NCBI GenBank assembly: GCA_014529385.2
Contig: CM043945.1
Span: 150,799,241-150,863,240, forward strand
DNA: 64,000 bases
Source of the DNA: Adiantum capillus-veneris
Taxonomy: Eukaryota; Streptophyta; Polypodiopsida; Polypodiales; Pteridaceae
Direction of reading: 5' to 3'
Shown here piece by piece: positions 35,956 through 49,000 of this stretch; the stretch's first letter is position 1; the number at the start of each line of letters is the position of its first letter. Under the pieces are notes generated by a model. It was given only the letters and a program-made list of their open reading frames with translations, was not told where the DNA came from and searched no databases. The position numbers were made by a program, and so were the translations under genes.

Positions 35956-37589
35956 CATATTGTTCTTTAGTGGCATCTTCTAGTTGGCTAAACCGTCGTG
36001 CTTGTTGCCTAGCAAAACCGATTTCGGCGTTTTGCCTAATACACACTCACGTTGATAAACCACTTTTTGTTTGTACAAAGTAGTGCATATATGCATGGTC
36101 ATGTGTACAAAAGGATGTAAATACACGCATGGTGATTTGCAAAGTGGTTTTGAGTTTCAAACGTGGTGCAACGTGTGCACATTGTAAATATTCATGCTTG
36201 TGTGCCGGTAGTCGCGCATACATACGTGCTCGGACAGTGTGTCGACGCCTTAGATATGGTTCTAGATGAAATCTTTTGGCTTTAGGGAATGTGTTTGAGC
36301 TTTTTAGAATGTAAATAATGCAAGTGGGAGGTGTGAGAACCCTCATCCCTCCCGAAAAGTTTGACACATGCAATAACTACCTATTTACGGTGCCTGATCT
36401 GCAATGATGTGTGCACCACCCTAGAAGTGGTCAAAAATGGAATGTGGGGATGTGGCATAAGAATTTGGTCAAGGATCAAGCGTACAAAATTTGGTGAATT
36501 TTAGAGTCCCGTTGCGGTCTTTTCTGTGAAAAATGCCCACAAGGGGTCAAAACTAGCCAAAATTGGGCCAAAAAATGGTCAAAATTGGTGCGGAAAGGCT
36601 GAAATTTGACACATCACTCATGGTGCCGTGATGGTTGAGGATGAGGGAGAAATTTTAGAGTGCAATATCAATACTTTCACCTCTCTATGTGTGGGAGGAA
36701 GCAAGGTTCCTACATGTGGTCTAGTTCAGTCTTGTCACGTTCGCGTCCTGTTTTCGAGTGTGTGGAGGAGTGAATGAGAGTTTTTTCTCTTCAATTTGCA
36801 CTTGGGAGACTCTATGGAGGTTTTGAGGTTTCCATGCATGTGTGTGCAAGGAATTGAGGGAAGTAGGTGCGGCTTTTTGCAAGACTATGTGACCCTGTAT
36901 CAGTGCCATTAGGGTTGAGGCTACTCCAAAGAGTCCAACAGAGTGGAGTTTGGTGAAGCTTTTGCAATGGTTTGAGAGAGGCCTTTTGTGACTGGATTTT
37001 TTGAGTTTTTGATGGTTTTTCTTGTATATTTGGGTCTCCATCAAATGTGATTTCAAGTGTTGATCAACTCGACTCACCTTGTAGTGTCTGCGGGCAAGCA
37101 AGGGCTTGTAGGTCAAGGCGTTTAGAGTTAGAATTGAGCTTGTAGGTAGTATTTTCATTGAGCTCTTGAGTGGTGGTGTGTGTGGGGTGGAATCTAAGTA
37201 AATTCCTTGTGTTGTGTTAAGTTGTCTAGGTGTGTGAGTGTGTGCACGACATCTTTTTCTCCTTCAACGTTAATATTTTTCTCTCCCCTTAACACACACA
37301 TACACACTCCTCAAGCTACTTAAAGAAACATGTGAGGCAGTAATTTGCAAATTGCTATACACATCACCACTCGCTATCACAATCTACTCCATATCATGCA
37401 CTTGCAACTCTGAAGAATTGTCTTCTTCGTTATGAGCCCATCCATCTATACTAGAGAACTCTCTTCTTTGTTATGAACCAATCCATCTATACTTAATTAT
37501 TCTCTACAACAAATTGCACACAAAGGCTTAAGCATTCATTAGCACTCGGTCACAGTATGTCTCTCAATACCACCATCCATAAAAAGGAG
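35954..37589. other. No gene seen
   Basis: Between the CA tract and Gypsy-B. The longest open frame (36721-37158, minus strand) shows no family motif. This may be the decayed 3' part of Gypsy-B, but no integrase motif is visible. Confidence 0.4.
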
Positions 37590-37784
37590 TAAAAGATGGT
37601 GACACCTAGCAAATTTGGTAAGGAAAACACAATCTTGAAGTTGTCTATAAAAAATTCTTCAATATGGTCACTCTCATGGCGGGAATACAAGCGGATATCG
37701 GAGTCATGGACTCATCCTCCTCCTCCTCTCATGTGGATAGTCTCCTTGGTCTCGACTAGGAATAGGGAAGTATCGGGCAATTCA

Positions 37785-38708
37785 TCATCGATTCCAGTGG
37801 GGGGTTTCACCATTGGGTATGCGAGACAAATGATCAGCCATGGCATGCCTTTTATCGGGTCTCACCACGACGGTAAAATCAAACTCAAGAAGAATTAATA
37901 ACCCTCGTGTAATTCTTCCCGTGGAACATGGTTTGTTTACTAGATACAAAAACACTTGAAGATCCACATTAAAAACAAACTTGTTGGCAAGAAGGTAATA
38001 GCGAAATTTCTTTACTGCATAAATCATAGCTAAACCTTCCCGCTCTGTAGTGGTATAGTTCTTCTCAACATCATTCAGCTGGTGACTTGCAAAGCTAATG
38101 GGATAGTCCAATTTATGTTCTCCTGGTTGAGCTAAAACACACCCAATAGCAAAGTTCGATGCATCAATATGCACATGAAAAATATCATTCCAATTGAGCA
38201 CTCATAGGATTGGGGCACTTGTCAGGGCTCTTTTTAATAACTCATAAGCATGATCACACTTTGCGGTCCAGTGAAACTGAATAAGAAGCTTGTACAATGG
38301 ATAGGATATCTTGGAAAAGTTTGAAATAAACCGGCGATAATAACCAACATGGCCCATGAACCTTTGAACTCCTTTATAGATTGTAGGTGGTGGCAAATCA
38401 GAAATGGTTATAATTTTTCTCTCATCTGTGGAGATCCCATTTTTAGACACTATATGTCCTAAAATGAGTTCATGTCTAACCCAAAATTGGCATTTGAAAG
38501 GGTTTAATGAGGTGCAATACAATTTGCACATTTCAAACACGTTTTGCAAACATGATAGATGTTCTTTCCACAAAGAATAAACACAAAGGTCATCTAAAAA
38601 ATCTTCACAAAACTCCCTTAAATATTCCTTAAAAGCAGTGATTATTAAACTTTGGAATGTAGTAGGGGCATTAGTTAGGCCAAAAGCCATAACATGAAAT
38701 GCGAACAC
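37785..38708 (-). pseudogene. Gypsy-B reverse transcriptase and RNase H
   Basis: Two adjacent open stretches, 38708-38202 and 38201-37785. RT: FGLTNAPTTFQSL, active site FLDDLCVYS (F for Y), CQFWVRHELILGHIVSKNGI, then RFMGHVGYYRRFI, all standard for Ty3. RNase H: FHVHIDASNFAIGCVLAQPG and YTTTEREGLAMIYAVKKFRY, with the connection ADHLSRIPNGE. On the left a frameshifted continuation (PTGIDDELPDTSLFLVE) reaches about 37600. The RT N-terminus with LDGYSGFNQIMI is readable in another frame at 38710-38800. Stops and shifts make it inactive. Confidence 0.85.
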
Positions 38709-40269
38709 TCCGAATTTGTTATAAAAGCGGTTTTAGCTTGGTCCTCTAGCACAATCATGATTTGATTGAAACCAGAGTACCCATCTAAAAGGCTATAGGC
38801 TTCCTATCTTCCAACTCGTTCAAGCACATGTTCTGAATAGGTCAATGGATATTGATCTCTCCTATTGGATGCATTAACCTTCTTGAGATCCATGCACACT
38901 TTGATTATCCCATTCTTTTTTGGCATAATAACTATTGGAGACACCCATTCTGAGTGCTCAATAGGGCATATGAATCCACATTTGATAAGCTTTCCGAGTT
39001 CTTCCTGAATAATCTTTGAAACTTAGGATTCATTGGGTAGGGTCTTTGTTTAACTAGTTTAGCAGTGCTAATCATTGAAATTGTATGTTGCAGCACTACA
39101 GAAGATGGAACGCCCTACATGTCATGATATGTCCAAGAAAATATATCCTTGAATTCCTTGAGGAGCTCCTTAAGTACATATTTCTCAGTCTTTGTCAGGT
39201 CTTGGGCAATGAAAATAGGTTTGGACTCCTCACCTAGGTCCGCTTACTCTATTTCTTTAACTATCGTTGAGCCATCATAGACTCTATTACTTCCATTAGT
39301 AGGTGTTTTGTGGGCCTTTATATACACAACCTTACGCTCCTCCATGGTGTAGGATTTGAAACGATCAGGTACAGGGTGTAAGTCCATGGGATCTTGTTGT
39401 GTTGGAATGTGATTTTGCTTCCACTTCCCTTAGTTGTTGAGCTAACTCTTGGTTTTGGCATCTCCTTACAATACGGCTCAACTTTGACTTTTCTATGGCC
39501 TCTAATTGTGCAATGTCAATAGCTTGTGGGCTACACCACATGACGCCTTGAAGGTATCCATCCCAATTATCTACCAACTTTTGATGAGCATCACATGCCC
39601 TTATATAGCTGAGCCATTCTGTGGAGGATATATTTTCATTTATCCTAGCATGTACATTGACTCAATATCATCGCCTCTTATATCGCTTACTCCTCTTGTC
39701 TAATTTTTGATTATGGATGGTCTCTAGTGCAGAGTCGCTAGATGAATGGCTACTTGTGTCTTCTACTCTATAGATTGTCATCTAGGGTACCACTGGGCCT
39801 TGAATGGTTTGTCCCCACATTTGCACCAAGATTTAACTCAGATTCTTTGTCCTCATAGTCAATTTCAATTGATGATTGAAACTCCAAATCATGCGGGCTA
39901 TAGTCTTCTAAGATGCAATTGGTTCCAATGTCAGTCAAGCCTTCATCTGGTAGGTCATCAGAAGCTATATGCATTTCTCCTATCATATTTAGAGGTACAA
40001 GTTGTGGCACTTTGTCCCCCTCAAGTGCTACCCAAGTCGTCCTTTATTTCCCCAAGTGTCTATGGTTGTTGCTAGGTGGACACATTCCACGTTGTAAGAA
40101 TCAGCTATTCCAAGTAGACACGTGTAACAATACTGCAATGGGGCCGAGAGAATTGTGGTTTCAGATCGATGGTCAATTACAAATTTGTTTCCTAGAGGAT
40201 GTGCTCACCAATCACAAGATCAACTCAAATGATAGAGTCTTGGAACTATAAGTAGACATGGTTTTTAGA
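38709..40269 (-). pseudogene. Gypsy-B RT N-terminus and protease-RT linker, decayed
   Basis: Fragments on the minus strand: KVCMDLKKVNASNR-like sequence near 38870-38900 and LDGYSGFNQIM near 38790. A possible linker piece is at 39365-39577 (AQLEAIEKSKLSRI). Several frames, no continuous ORF. Confidence 0.5.
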
Positions 40270-40551
40270 CTAGTCATGTACCATTTTTTCTTCCCTCATG
40301 AAAGGACATCCTAATATCATCTCAGATAACATAGTGTGCTTAGAAAAATCCATAACAATGAAGGTGTGTCTGGCCTTGTGTCCAAGTACCTTGATCTTGA
40401 GATCTTCTAGCATACTAATAGGTTTAACAATGGTCCCATTAGCCACCTTTACCACTATGTTTGCAGTCCCAAGGTGAGGTCTCCCCATATATTTCCAATA
40501 AGTTTTAGTTACAATGCTAACCCCAATGCCACCATCAAGGATTCCCTTCAC
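40270..40551 (-). pseudogene. Gypsy-B aspartic protease fragment
   Basis: 94 codons. GILDGGIGVSIVTKTYWKYM matches the retropepsin active-site loop of plant Ty3 elements, with D-G-G where D-S-G or D-T-G is usual. MILGCPFM matches the conserved second ILG strand. It would cleave the polyprotein. The downstream frame is broken. Confidence 0.6.
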
Positions 40552-41235
40552 CGCGTTAATCCTTTGGTAGTAATTGGTAGGGTCACATTGGATTCATCGC
40601 CTCCAAAGTACTGTCCCAACTTGTTAACAGGTATTTCAATAACAGAGTTCTCATCCAAGTTGGCTTGTGGACCTAAGGTTCCCTCCTCTATTGGCACTTC
40701 ATTAGACCTATTTATCAGTGCAAATTGTGGTAACCTGACCTTCAATTCTCCATTGAGGAAAGCTTGAAGAGCTAGGAATAGCTCGGGGTCTTCATATAGT
40801 TTAGACATGATGGTGGCTCTTTCTGAAGCCATGAAATCCATCAATTTGGCAATATTTAAGGAAACTTTTTGGGACTCAATCCCTTGACATGGGGAAGATG
40901 GGATCTACATTTCTTCAATAGGGTCAATTAATCCCTTTGTAAGCATTCTCTCCAACAATGAGGGAGTATGTCCACTTCCCAATGACTTAAAGTCACTTTC
41001 TTCTTGGATGACACTAGGTATGGCTAGTGGTCTATGGTCTTTGTGAGGTTGATTTTGTGTAAAAAACACCGTGTTTGTAATTTGGATCTTCTTAGGTGTT
41101 GGTTCTAGATACCTTTGGGCCTCATCTACCAAACTCCTTAATTGCTTGACTCGTTCAATCTCCTCTATAGGATTTGGATAAGTCCCGATCCTCCTATGTT
41201 CCACGGGTTGTATCCATTGTGGCTCATCATACAAC
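40548..41235 (-). pseudogene. Gypsy-B gag/pre-protease region
   Basis: 41235-40905 and 40844-40548 give charged, low-complexity sequence (e.g. YLEPTPKKIQITNTVFF and LMDFMASERATIMSKLYED) preceding the protease, in the position of Gag C-terminus or pre-protease. No zinc knuckle is visible. The frame is fused upstream to the copia RNase H end. Confidence 0.45.
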
Positions 41236-42620
41236 ACCTTTGTGAAAAGATATGCAAGGTTGTCCTGTGTTGGCACATAAGCCAAGCTAATCTCTCTTGC
41301 TGAGAGCCTCTCCCTGCCATAGTGGTAATGCAACTCAATGTGCTTTGTGCGAGCATGAAAAACTAGGTTCCTCGCAATTTCCAATGCGCTCTAACTGTCC
41401 GTGTAGATAGTGTTGGCAGTGTTGTCCAACACCCAAATCAGCCATAAGGCATCTGAGCCATACACACTCAACCGTAGTTGTGAAGATTGCCTTGTACTCA
41501 GCCTCACAACTCGAAGTGGCCATAGTAGGTTGCTTCTTACTCAACCATGATATACATGAACTGCCAAGTATGAAACAAAAACCACTTGTGGACACTCGCG
41601 TGGCAAAACAACTAGCCCAATCTGAGTCTCAAAAAGCATGTAAGCCTGGTGGCAATGACCCTCCCTTGAGATAAAAGAATCCAACATGTAAAGTGCCCCT
41701 CAAGTAGTGGAAAATCCTCTTGACAGCCTGCCAATTCTTAGACCCTGGGCTATGCATAAATCTGCTAACCTGTGAGACAGCAAACTCAATATTTGGCCTT
41801 GTGTTGCATACATAAATGAGGCAGCGAACAACATTTTGGTAAAGAGTGACATCAGCAGGATCACCAGCATCATGCAGACTTAACTTCAAACCTATTTCCA
41901 TGGAAGTGGCAATAGGTTTGCAATCCTCAAGTTCAAACTTACATAGCAATGTCTCTATGTAACTTTTCTGACACAAGGCAATACCACCATTACACTACTT
42001 AAGCTGTATGCCCAAGTAATGATGCAACAGTCCCAAATCTTTCATCTTGAAAGTAGCATTCAAATCAGCCTTAAATTTAGCAATATGTGCCTCATTTGGA
42101 CTAGTGATCAGCCTTAAATTAAGCAATATGTGCCTCATTGGGACCAATGATCATCCACATAAAGAACAACAATGAGAAGTACATTGCCCTCACACTTGAC
42201 ATACAATGTGCTTTTTGTTGAATTGTTACGAAAGTCTCGTTTGACCAAATGAGTGTCAACCTTCTCATACCAAGCACGAGGAGACTGCTTCAACCCATAC
42301 AAAACTTTGTTACATTTGCACACCTTATCCTCTTGTCCTTTTTTGACAAAACCGCAAGGCTGTGTACATAAACTTCCTCAAAAATGTCACCATTCGAGAA
42401 AGCAGTAACAATGTCTGATTGATGTACATCCCAACCAAAATAAGCTGCCAATGCACATAGAGAATGCACAGTAGTCATACGACAAGTGGGGGGAAAAGTC
42501 TCTTCAAAATCTATGCCTTTTGCTGTGCATAACCCTTTGCAACAAGTCGAGCCTTATAGCGATCAATCTTACCATCCGGCTTGCATTTCAACTTGTAAAG
42601 CCACTTTGTACCAATGGCAC
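41235..42620 (-). pseudogene. Copia-2 reverse transcriptase and RNase H
   Basis: Pieces in several frames: VHSLCALAAYFGWDVHQSDI (42478-42290), KVLYGLKQSPRAWYEKVDTH and VVLYVDDH (42323-42135), CQKSYIETLLCKFELEDCKP (41976-41629), FCFILGSSCISWLSKKQPT (41595-41335), then HARTKHIELHYHYGRERLS. YVDD is present but followed at once by a frameshift at a tandem duplication of about 43 bp (42064-42150). At least four shifts, so inactive. Confidence 0.85.
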
Positions 42621-42641
42621 ATAAGGTCCATGTGTCATTTT

Positions 42642-43307
42642 CTATAAGTGCATCATATTCTGATTGCATGGCAGCCATCCAATTTTTTGAATTCTACGCT
42701 TCATCAAAAGACAGAGGTTCCTCAACATCATGTAGGCTAGACACAGCCAAAGCATAACAATCTGATGCATAAGAGGCATGGCGAGAACCTGAATGAGTAC
42801 GACTAGACAAAGGTACATCCAATTTATTGTCACGCAAAGTGTGCACCAGCCATTTTGGCATACCTCTAGCCTGCTCATTTTCAGCCCTTTTCTCATCAAG
42901 TACATCATGTATATCTGCATCAGTAATAGGCTGATTTATAACATTTTCAAAAAGCCCCCATAGGCTGTACATTTTCCTCATTGGTGTTTACATTTGTACT
43001 TTCACCATTGAAAAGAGGCAATAGTGTCATAAATGTTCTATGAGCTTACATTACTGTCTCTAGTACATGACAATAAAGGCTGAACAAAATCTTCCACAAA
43101 CATGACATCACATGAGACCAAAATACGCTTTGTTTGCGGATGGTACAACCTATAACCTTTGCTTTCAACATTATAACCAACAAAAATACATTTGACAGCC
43201 TTATTATCCAATTTTCTACGCCACACTTGTGGCACTAAACCATAAGCCAGATAGCCAAAAACACGCATGTGCTCAAACAGATGGCTTTCTATCATGCCAT
43301 GCTTCAT
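42642..43307 (-). pseudogene. Copia-2 integrase C-terminus and linker
   Basis: 43307-43038 carries MRVFGYLAYGLVPQVWRRK, KAVKCIFVGYNVESKGYRLY and ILVSCDVMFVED, the conserved copia integrase-to-RT connection. 42981-42642 holds the linker before the RT, in two overlapping frames. Confidence 0.75.
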
Positions 43308-43331
43308 ATGGAGTCATAGACTGCAACGCTT

Positions 43332-44165
43332 TCATAGGACACCTGTTGAGTACATAAGTGGCACACATGAGAGCCTCAAGCCAAAAAAAATGTGGTAAAG
43401 CTTGACTCTTGTCCATACATCTTGCCATTTCCATAAGTGACATGTTTTCCTCTCAGCAACACCATTTTGCTGAGGCGTATACGGCACTGTACATTGGTGT
43501 TTTATCCCACGACTAGCCAGGAATGCATTAAATTCATGAGACATATACTCCCCCCCTTGATGAGAATGGAGGGTGCCCATAGTACATTTTGAGAGATTTT
43601 CAGCCATAGCAATAAATTTCTTGAAGGACATGAACACATCGGACTTAGCTTTCAATGGATATACCCATGTATGCATGGAGTAGTCATCAATGAAAGTCAC
43701 AAAGTACAAGTAATTTCCCAAGGACGGAGTTTGCATAGGCCCACAAACATCACCATGCACAATTTGCAATCTGCATGTAGCACGAACTGACCCATCCTTT
43801 GGAAACTTAGCACGCTGCATTTTACCCAAAATACAGCCTTCACAAACATGTTTGTCAAGTGCTTCAAGAGGCGGCAAAGAAGAAACTATATCAGATTTTT
43901 GCAAACGCGGCAAACTGGAAAAATTCAGATGCCCAAAACGTGCATGCCATAGTTTTGCATCTAAAATAGCCCTTGAATCTGCATGTGCATTCGCAAAATT
44001 TTGTCCACACTTGTCATATAAAGTGAGCTTATACAGCCCACAACACAAAAGGCCAGATGCAACAATTTCATCACCAAAACTGAGATCATGAATTGTACAT
44101 CTATCATCCACAAATTTGACTACAAGTCCAAGTCTAGCAAGTGCAGATATCCTATGTAAGCCCAC
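43332..44165 (-). pseudogene. Copia-2 pre-integrase and integrase core
   Basis: 277 codons. GAG-pre-integrase with LWHARFGHLNFSSLPRL and the zinc-binding CEGCILGKMQRAKFP, then the core: VHGDVCGPMQTPSLGNYLYF (first Asp), the expected second Asp position read as HQGGEYMS where DRGGEYMS is expected (Asp to Gln), and QQNGVAERK (Glu). The loss of the second catalytic Asp would abolish strand transfer. A frameshift follows ERK. It begins, by an internal deletion, 28 residues after the gag start. Confidence 0.8.
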
Positions 44166-44239
44166 ATAGGGTAATTGTCCTTATCCAATCTGTCCTCGGC
44201 AGCAAACATCTTGAACACATATGTGTTGTTGTCAGCCAT
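44154..44239 (-). pseudogene. Copia-2 gag N-terminus fused to pre-integrase by deletion
   Basis: ATG at 44239 gives MADNNTYVFKMFAAEDRLDK...MWAY, almost identical to the Copia-3 gag start at 47865. At about 44154 it jumps directly to the 'CTGCACTTGCTAGACTTGG' segment, which lies about 1.2 kb further on in Copia-3. The rest of gag and the protease are missing. Confidence 0.8.
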
Positions 44240-44573
44240 GATAAATGCTGCACTTGATGTGAAAACTACCCAAAAAGAGGATAAACAAAGCGAAAACAAC
44301 ACATGTTATAACACAATCCCTAGAAGTCTGTAAGGGACCTGTTATGCAAAAAATGGCACTGACAAAAATTCCGCACAAAATGATGAAATAGCCTGTTGAG
44401 TATTGTGCCTGTCGTGGAAACGGAGGCCAAATCAAAAATCTGAGCAGACTAAGCTCTACAAACTATCCCAATTTTTTTGTCGACCTACGAACGCTTGCCA
44501 AAGCTCACGAAAATCGGAGAAAGTGAGCAAGCGTGTGCTGGAGCTGCTAGCGATTAAGCCCGGGAGGATGCAA

Positions 44574-44588
44574 CCTACTCTAATACCA
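44574..44588 (-). other. Primer-binding site of Copia-2
   Basis: Minus-strand ATTGGTATTAGAGTAGG next to the LTR: initiator-Met type with two substitutions relative to Copia-3. Confidence 0.75.
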
Positions 44589-44590
44589 AT

Positions 44591-44819
44591 TGTTGGAACT
44601 CGGATTGCAGAGAAACGCACATAGCTTGGAGAAGATGAAGGAAGTTAAAGGCACACAACAAAGAGTGTATTACTTAGTGAGAAATGGAAAGATAGATAGC
44701 CCTAGAGTGATGGGCATATATACAATGCACGGAGGAAAAAACCTCCTAAAGAGGGAAAAAAATACCCCGACGGTCCTAAGTGTGTTCACACACATCACTA
44801 CGACATGTATATGGTAACA
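44591..44819 (-). repeat. 5' LTR of Copia-2
   Basis: 229 bp, TGTTGG...GGTAACA, the reverse complement of the Copia-3 LTR family (47277-47501). Confidence 0.9.
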
Positions 44820-45001
44820 GAAGGAAGCTCAAGGCACAATAAAGAGTGTTTTACTTAGTGTGCAATGGAAAGATAAGTTAGCCCTAGAATGATGAGCGTA
44901 TATATAATGCACGATGGAAAGAAACCTCCTAGTGAGGGAAAAAATTCCTCAGTGGTCCTAAGTGTGTTCACACACGTCACTACCACATGTATATGGTAAC
45001 A
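44820..45001 (-). repeat. Second, partial LTR abutting the Copia-2 LTR
   Basis: About 182 bp of the same LTR family in the same orientation, lacking about the first 45 bp and joined head to tail without spacer. It may come from recombination between elements or from an insertion into an older solo LTR. Confidence 0.85.
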
Positions 45002-46507
<1,506 letters not shown>

Positions 46508-46509
<2 letters not shown>

Positions 46510-46527
46510 CCTTGGGCTTTGATACCA
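46508..46527 (-). other. Primer-binding site of second short-LTR element
   Basis: Minus-strand TGGTATCAAAGCCCAAGGGA, three bases inside the presumed LTR start (TGAGACAAAG at 46531). Same arrangement as 19691-19709. Confidence 0.55.
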
Positions 46528-46530
46528 ATA

Positions 46531-46674
46531 TGAGACAAAGGGAACTGGCGCATTCAACTCTCCAACCAACCAACCAATATATAGGCCCTTGGCGTACCAA
46601 GTATAGCCCATTGAACAACATGAGTCTTGGCCCTTGGCCTACTACCCAGACCTACCTTAGGCCTGACACATGTC
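46531..46674 (-). repeat. Presumed 5' LTR of second short-LTR element
   Basis: Starts TGAGACAAAG. A minus-strand TATA (CCTATATATTGG) lies at about 46575-46586. The end is put at ACATGTCA by analogy of length only. No second copy was found in the window, so the boundary is a guess. Confidence 0.35.
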
Positions 46675-46758
46675 ATGTAGAGACTGTGGAAGAAATCCAC
46701 ATACCTACAAGATTACGTACCTGGCCTAATACAAAGAGTACCATGAAGAGCCAACATA

Positions 46759-47013
46759 TTGAAAGATGCAAACAAATGTGACTTTATAGCAACTCCTGAG
46801 ACAGTGCCAATTGTAGTAGATGCAATAGCCGGAGACCCACCCCTTGGTCTCTTCCAAGACAACACCGCCAAAGCAATGGCTAGCTGGTCACATCTTGATT
46901 TCTCCATGTGTTTCTTGCAACAACCTACATTCAACATGCTCTACATAGCCCACGCTCTTGGGTTATTATGTTGTCTTGCTTGCAGATGCTTTTTTAAATG
47001 TTCTTGTTTTTAG
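46759..47013 (+). other. Open frame of unknown nature
   Basis: 85 codons without ATG start (TTG). Reads KDANKCDFIATPETVPIVVD, then GDPPLGLFQDNTAKAM and CFLQQPTFNMLYIAHALG. The composition is protein-like and the antisense frame is poorer. It could be one exon of a host gene or of an element. I do not recognise it. Confidence 0.25.
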
Positions 47014-47276
47014 TATGCTCAAAGAGATGGGAGTTGCTGCAACTTTACTGAAGAGGTGCCCGCTCTTTATGCTTTCTTAGTTGTGATGCAGAGTCTCAAC
47101 CCCCCAGTTTATCCTTTTATGTGTTTAGTGATAGTCTTTTCACCTTTAGCTCATTTTGCAATCTAGTATTTGTTGGATAATCATTATCATCACACCAAGC
47201 CCCTTATATAGAGGGATGCATGTCGCAAAAATATCAAACCCAGTCCTCAATTAGCTCTTCCTTGTCTTGTCCATTA

Positions 47277-47501
47277 TGTTACCATATACATGTGGTAGTG
47301 ATGTGTGTGAACACACTAGGACCGCCGAGGCATTTTTCCCTCTTTAGGAGGTTTTTTCCCCCATCCATTGTATATACGCCCATCACTCTAGGGCTATCAA
47401 TCTTTCCATTGCACACTAAGTGTACACTCTCAATTGTGTGCCTTGAGCTTCCTTCATCTTCTCCAAGCTGTGTGCGTTTCTTCGCAACCCTAATTCCAAC
47501 A
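47277..47501 (+). repeat. 5' LTR of Copia-3
   Basis: 225 bp, TGTTACCATATACATG...AATTCCAACA. About 8-10% different from the 3' LTR by eye, so an older insertion than Gypsy-A. Confidence 0.92.
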
Positions 47502-47518
47502 ATTGGTATCAGAGCAGG
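47502..47518 (+). other. Primer-binding site of Copia-3
   Basis: ATTGGTATCAGAGCAGG directly after the LTR, initiator-Met type. Confidence 0.85.
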
Positions 47519-47864
47519 TTGCATCCTCCCGAGCTTAGTCGCCAGCAACTCCAGCACATGCCTGCTCATTTTCTTCGATATCGGTGAGATTTTGCGAGCG
47601 CTCGCAGGTCGACAGAAAATTTGGGATAGCTCATAGAGCTTTGTCTGCTCAGATTTTTTATTTAGGCTCATTTCGGCCTCCGTATCCACTCCAGGTAGGT
47701 CTGCACAAGCAATTTTGTCATTTAGTGCATAATTTTTGTCAGTGCCGTTTTTTGCATAACGGGTCCCATACAGTCTACTGCGGGTTGTGCTATATAGCAC
47801 GTGCTAGTCCCACTCAGTTTCTTCTCATTTTGAGCAGTTTTCATATCAGGTGCATACATTTTCC

Positions 47865-48737
47865 ATGGCTGACAACAACACAGATGTGTTCAAGATGTTT
47901 GCTGCTGAGGATAGGTTGGATGGGGACAATTAGCCTATGTGGGCTTACATGTTGCAACGTGTTCTTGTGTCAAAGGGCATATGGAATATTGTGCAGGGCA
48001 TTGATGTACATTCTGGTTTTGAGGATGTAGGCGATATTGTTGTTGCAGGTCTTACTGCAAGGATTGCTCCTAATAGAGTTGTTTTGTATACGACAGAATA
48101 AGCTCATTGGGATGTAACAGATGCGCAGGCTCATGTGTTGATTGCGTTGTCTATAAAGCACACCATTACTCTTGACATTTGTTCAACGAAATCTGCAAAA
48201 CAGGCTTGGGATATTCTAGCAGTTCTTTATGCAAGCCGCAATGAGGCAAAAATTTCTTTACTGCATAAAGAGCTGGAGTCAAAGATTATGCATGAGGAAG
48301 ATGATATGGACACTTTCCTTACTGGTGTCAAGGATATCAATGAGCAACTTATTTTTGTAGGTGAAGTCATTTTAGACAGTTCCCTTGTGCAGACTGTTCT
48401 TGATGCCTTGCCAGATTCTTACCAGACTTTTGCTAGTACTTGGAGACTTATGACCCAAGGAAATCTTGAAGTTGTCAAGTTTGATGCATTGTGCACATTG
48501 CTATTGCAAGAGTCACTTCCAGAAAGAACAGGACTAGACAATGTGCAATTGAACAGGCTTTTATTCCTTCTCAAAGTAAGGGTGTTAACAACAATGCAAC
48601 CACTTCTTATGGTTCTGCTGCGAGTGGAAAAACTTATGTTCCCAATGCTTCTGTTGGCAGCGCTTCATCTGGAATTTCTGGTGATAAGGGAAAAAAGAAG
48701 ATGCGTTGCCATTATTGTAAAGCTAATAATCACTTGA
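47865..48737 (+). pseudogene. gag: Copia-3 gag
   Basis: ATG at 47865 (MADNNTDVFKMFAAEDRLDG). In frame the first stop is TAG at about 47934, where Copia-2 has TAC in an otherwise identical context, and a TAA follows near 48100. The frame then continues through DICSTKSAKQAWDILAVLY and FLTGVKDINEQLIFVGE (UBN2/copia gag core) until a frameshift near 48490-48560. Confidence 0.85.
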
Positions 48738-49000
48738 TCAAGCAGTGTCCTAAGTTGAAGGCCAAAGAGGCTAAGAAGAAAGAGGGTGGTTCCACTGCAA
48801 ATGTTGGTTCCACTACAAATGCAGCCATTGTTGAGTCTTCTGTGAATGGAGATTGTGATGTTGATGTTGATGCAGAATTTGCTTTTAGTGCAAAGTGCAC
48901 TTACAATCCAGATACCCATGATGCATGCATGTCAGTTGCTGCAGATTCACATGTGTGGTATTTTGATAGTGGTGCTACAAATCACATTACCTCACATTGA
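48491..49000 (+). pseudogene. Copia-3 zinc knuckle and protease start
   Basis: Frame 2. CCHC knuckle CHYCKANNHLIKQC (CX2CX4HX4C), a Lys-rich stretch, then the protease active site WYFDSGATNHITSH near 48957-48998, cut by TGA at 48998-49000. D-S-G is intact. Further protease and pre-integrase sequence continues in another frame. Confidence 0.85.

Larger units (their letters stand above)
37590..41235 (-). mobile_element. Truncated Ty3/gypsy element Gypsy-B
   Basis: Gag-like, protease, RT and RNase H segments in order on the minus strand, degenerate. Integrase and both LTRs are missing. The right end is joined directly to truncated Copia-2, and the left end fades near 37590. Confidence 0.8.
41235..44819 (-). 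mobile_element. Copia-2, 3'-truncated Ty1/copia element
   Basis: The minus-strand LTR at 44591-44819, initiator-Met-type primer site, gag start, integrase, RT and RNase H follow in copia order. The coding sequence stops at FTKV near 41235, where Gypsy-B begins, and no 3' LTR is present. Same family as Copia-3, with which it shares long stretches, in opposite orientation. Confidence 0.85.

Noticed and set aside
36721-37158. 145-codon minus-strand frame as a gene
   Set aside because: No start context, no motifs, and the composition shifts along its length. Likely a chance frame.
47502-47518. tRNA gene
   Set aside because: Only the 3' complement of initiator tRNA-Met is present (primer-binding site). 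No cloverleaf can be formed here or at the other primer sites.
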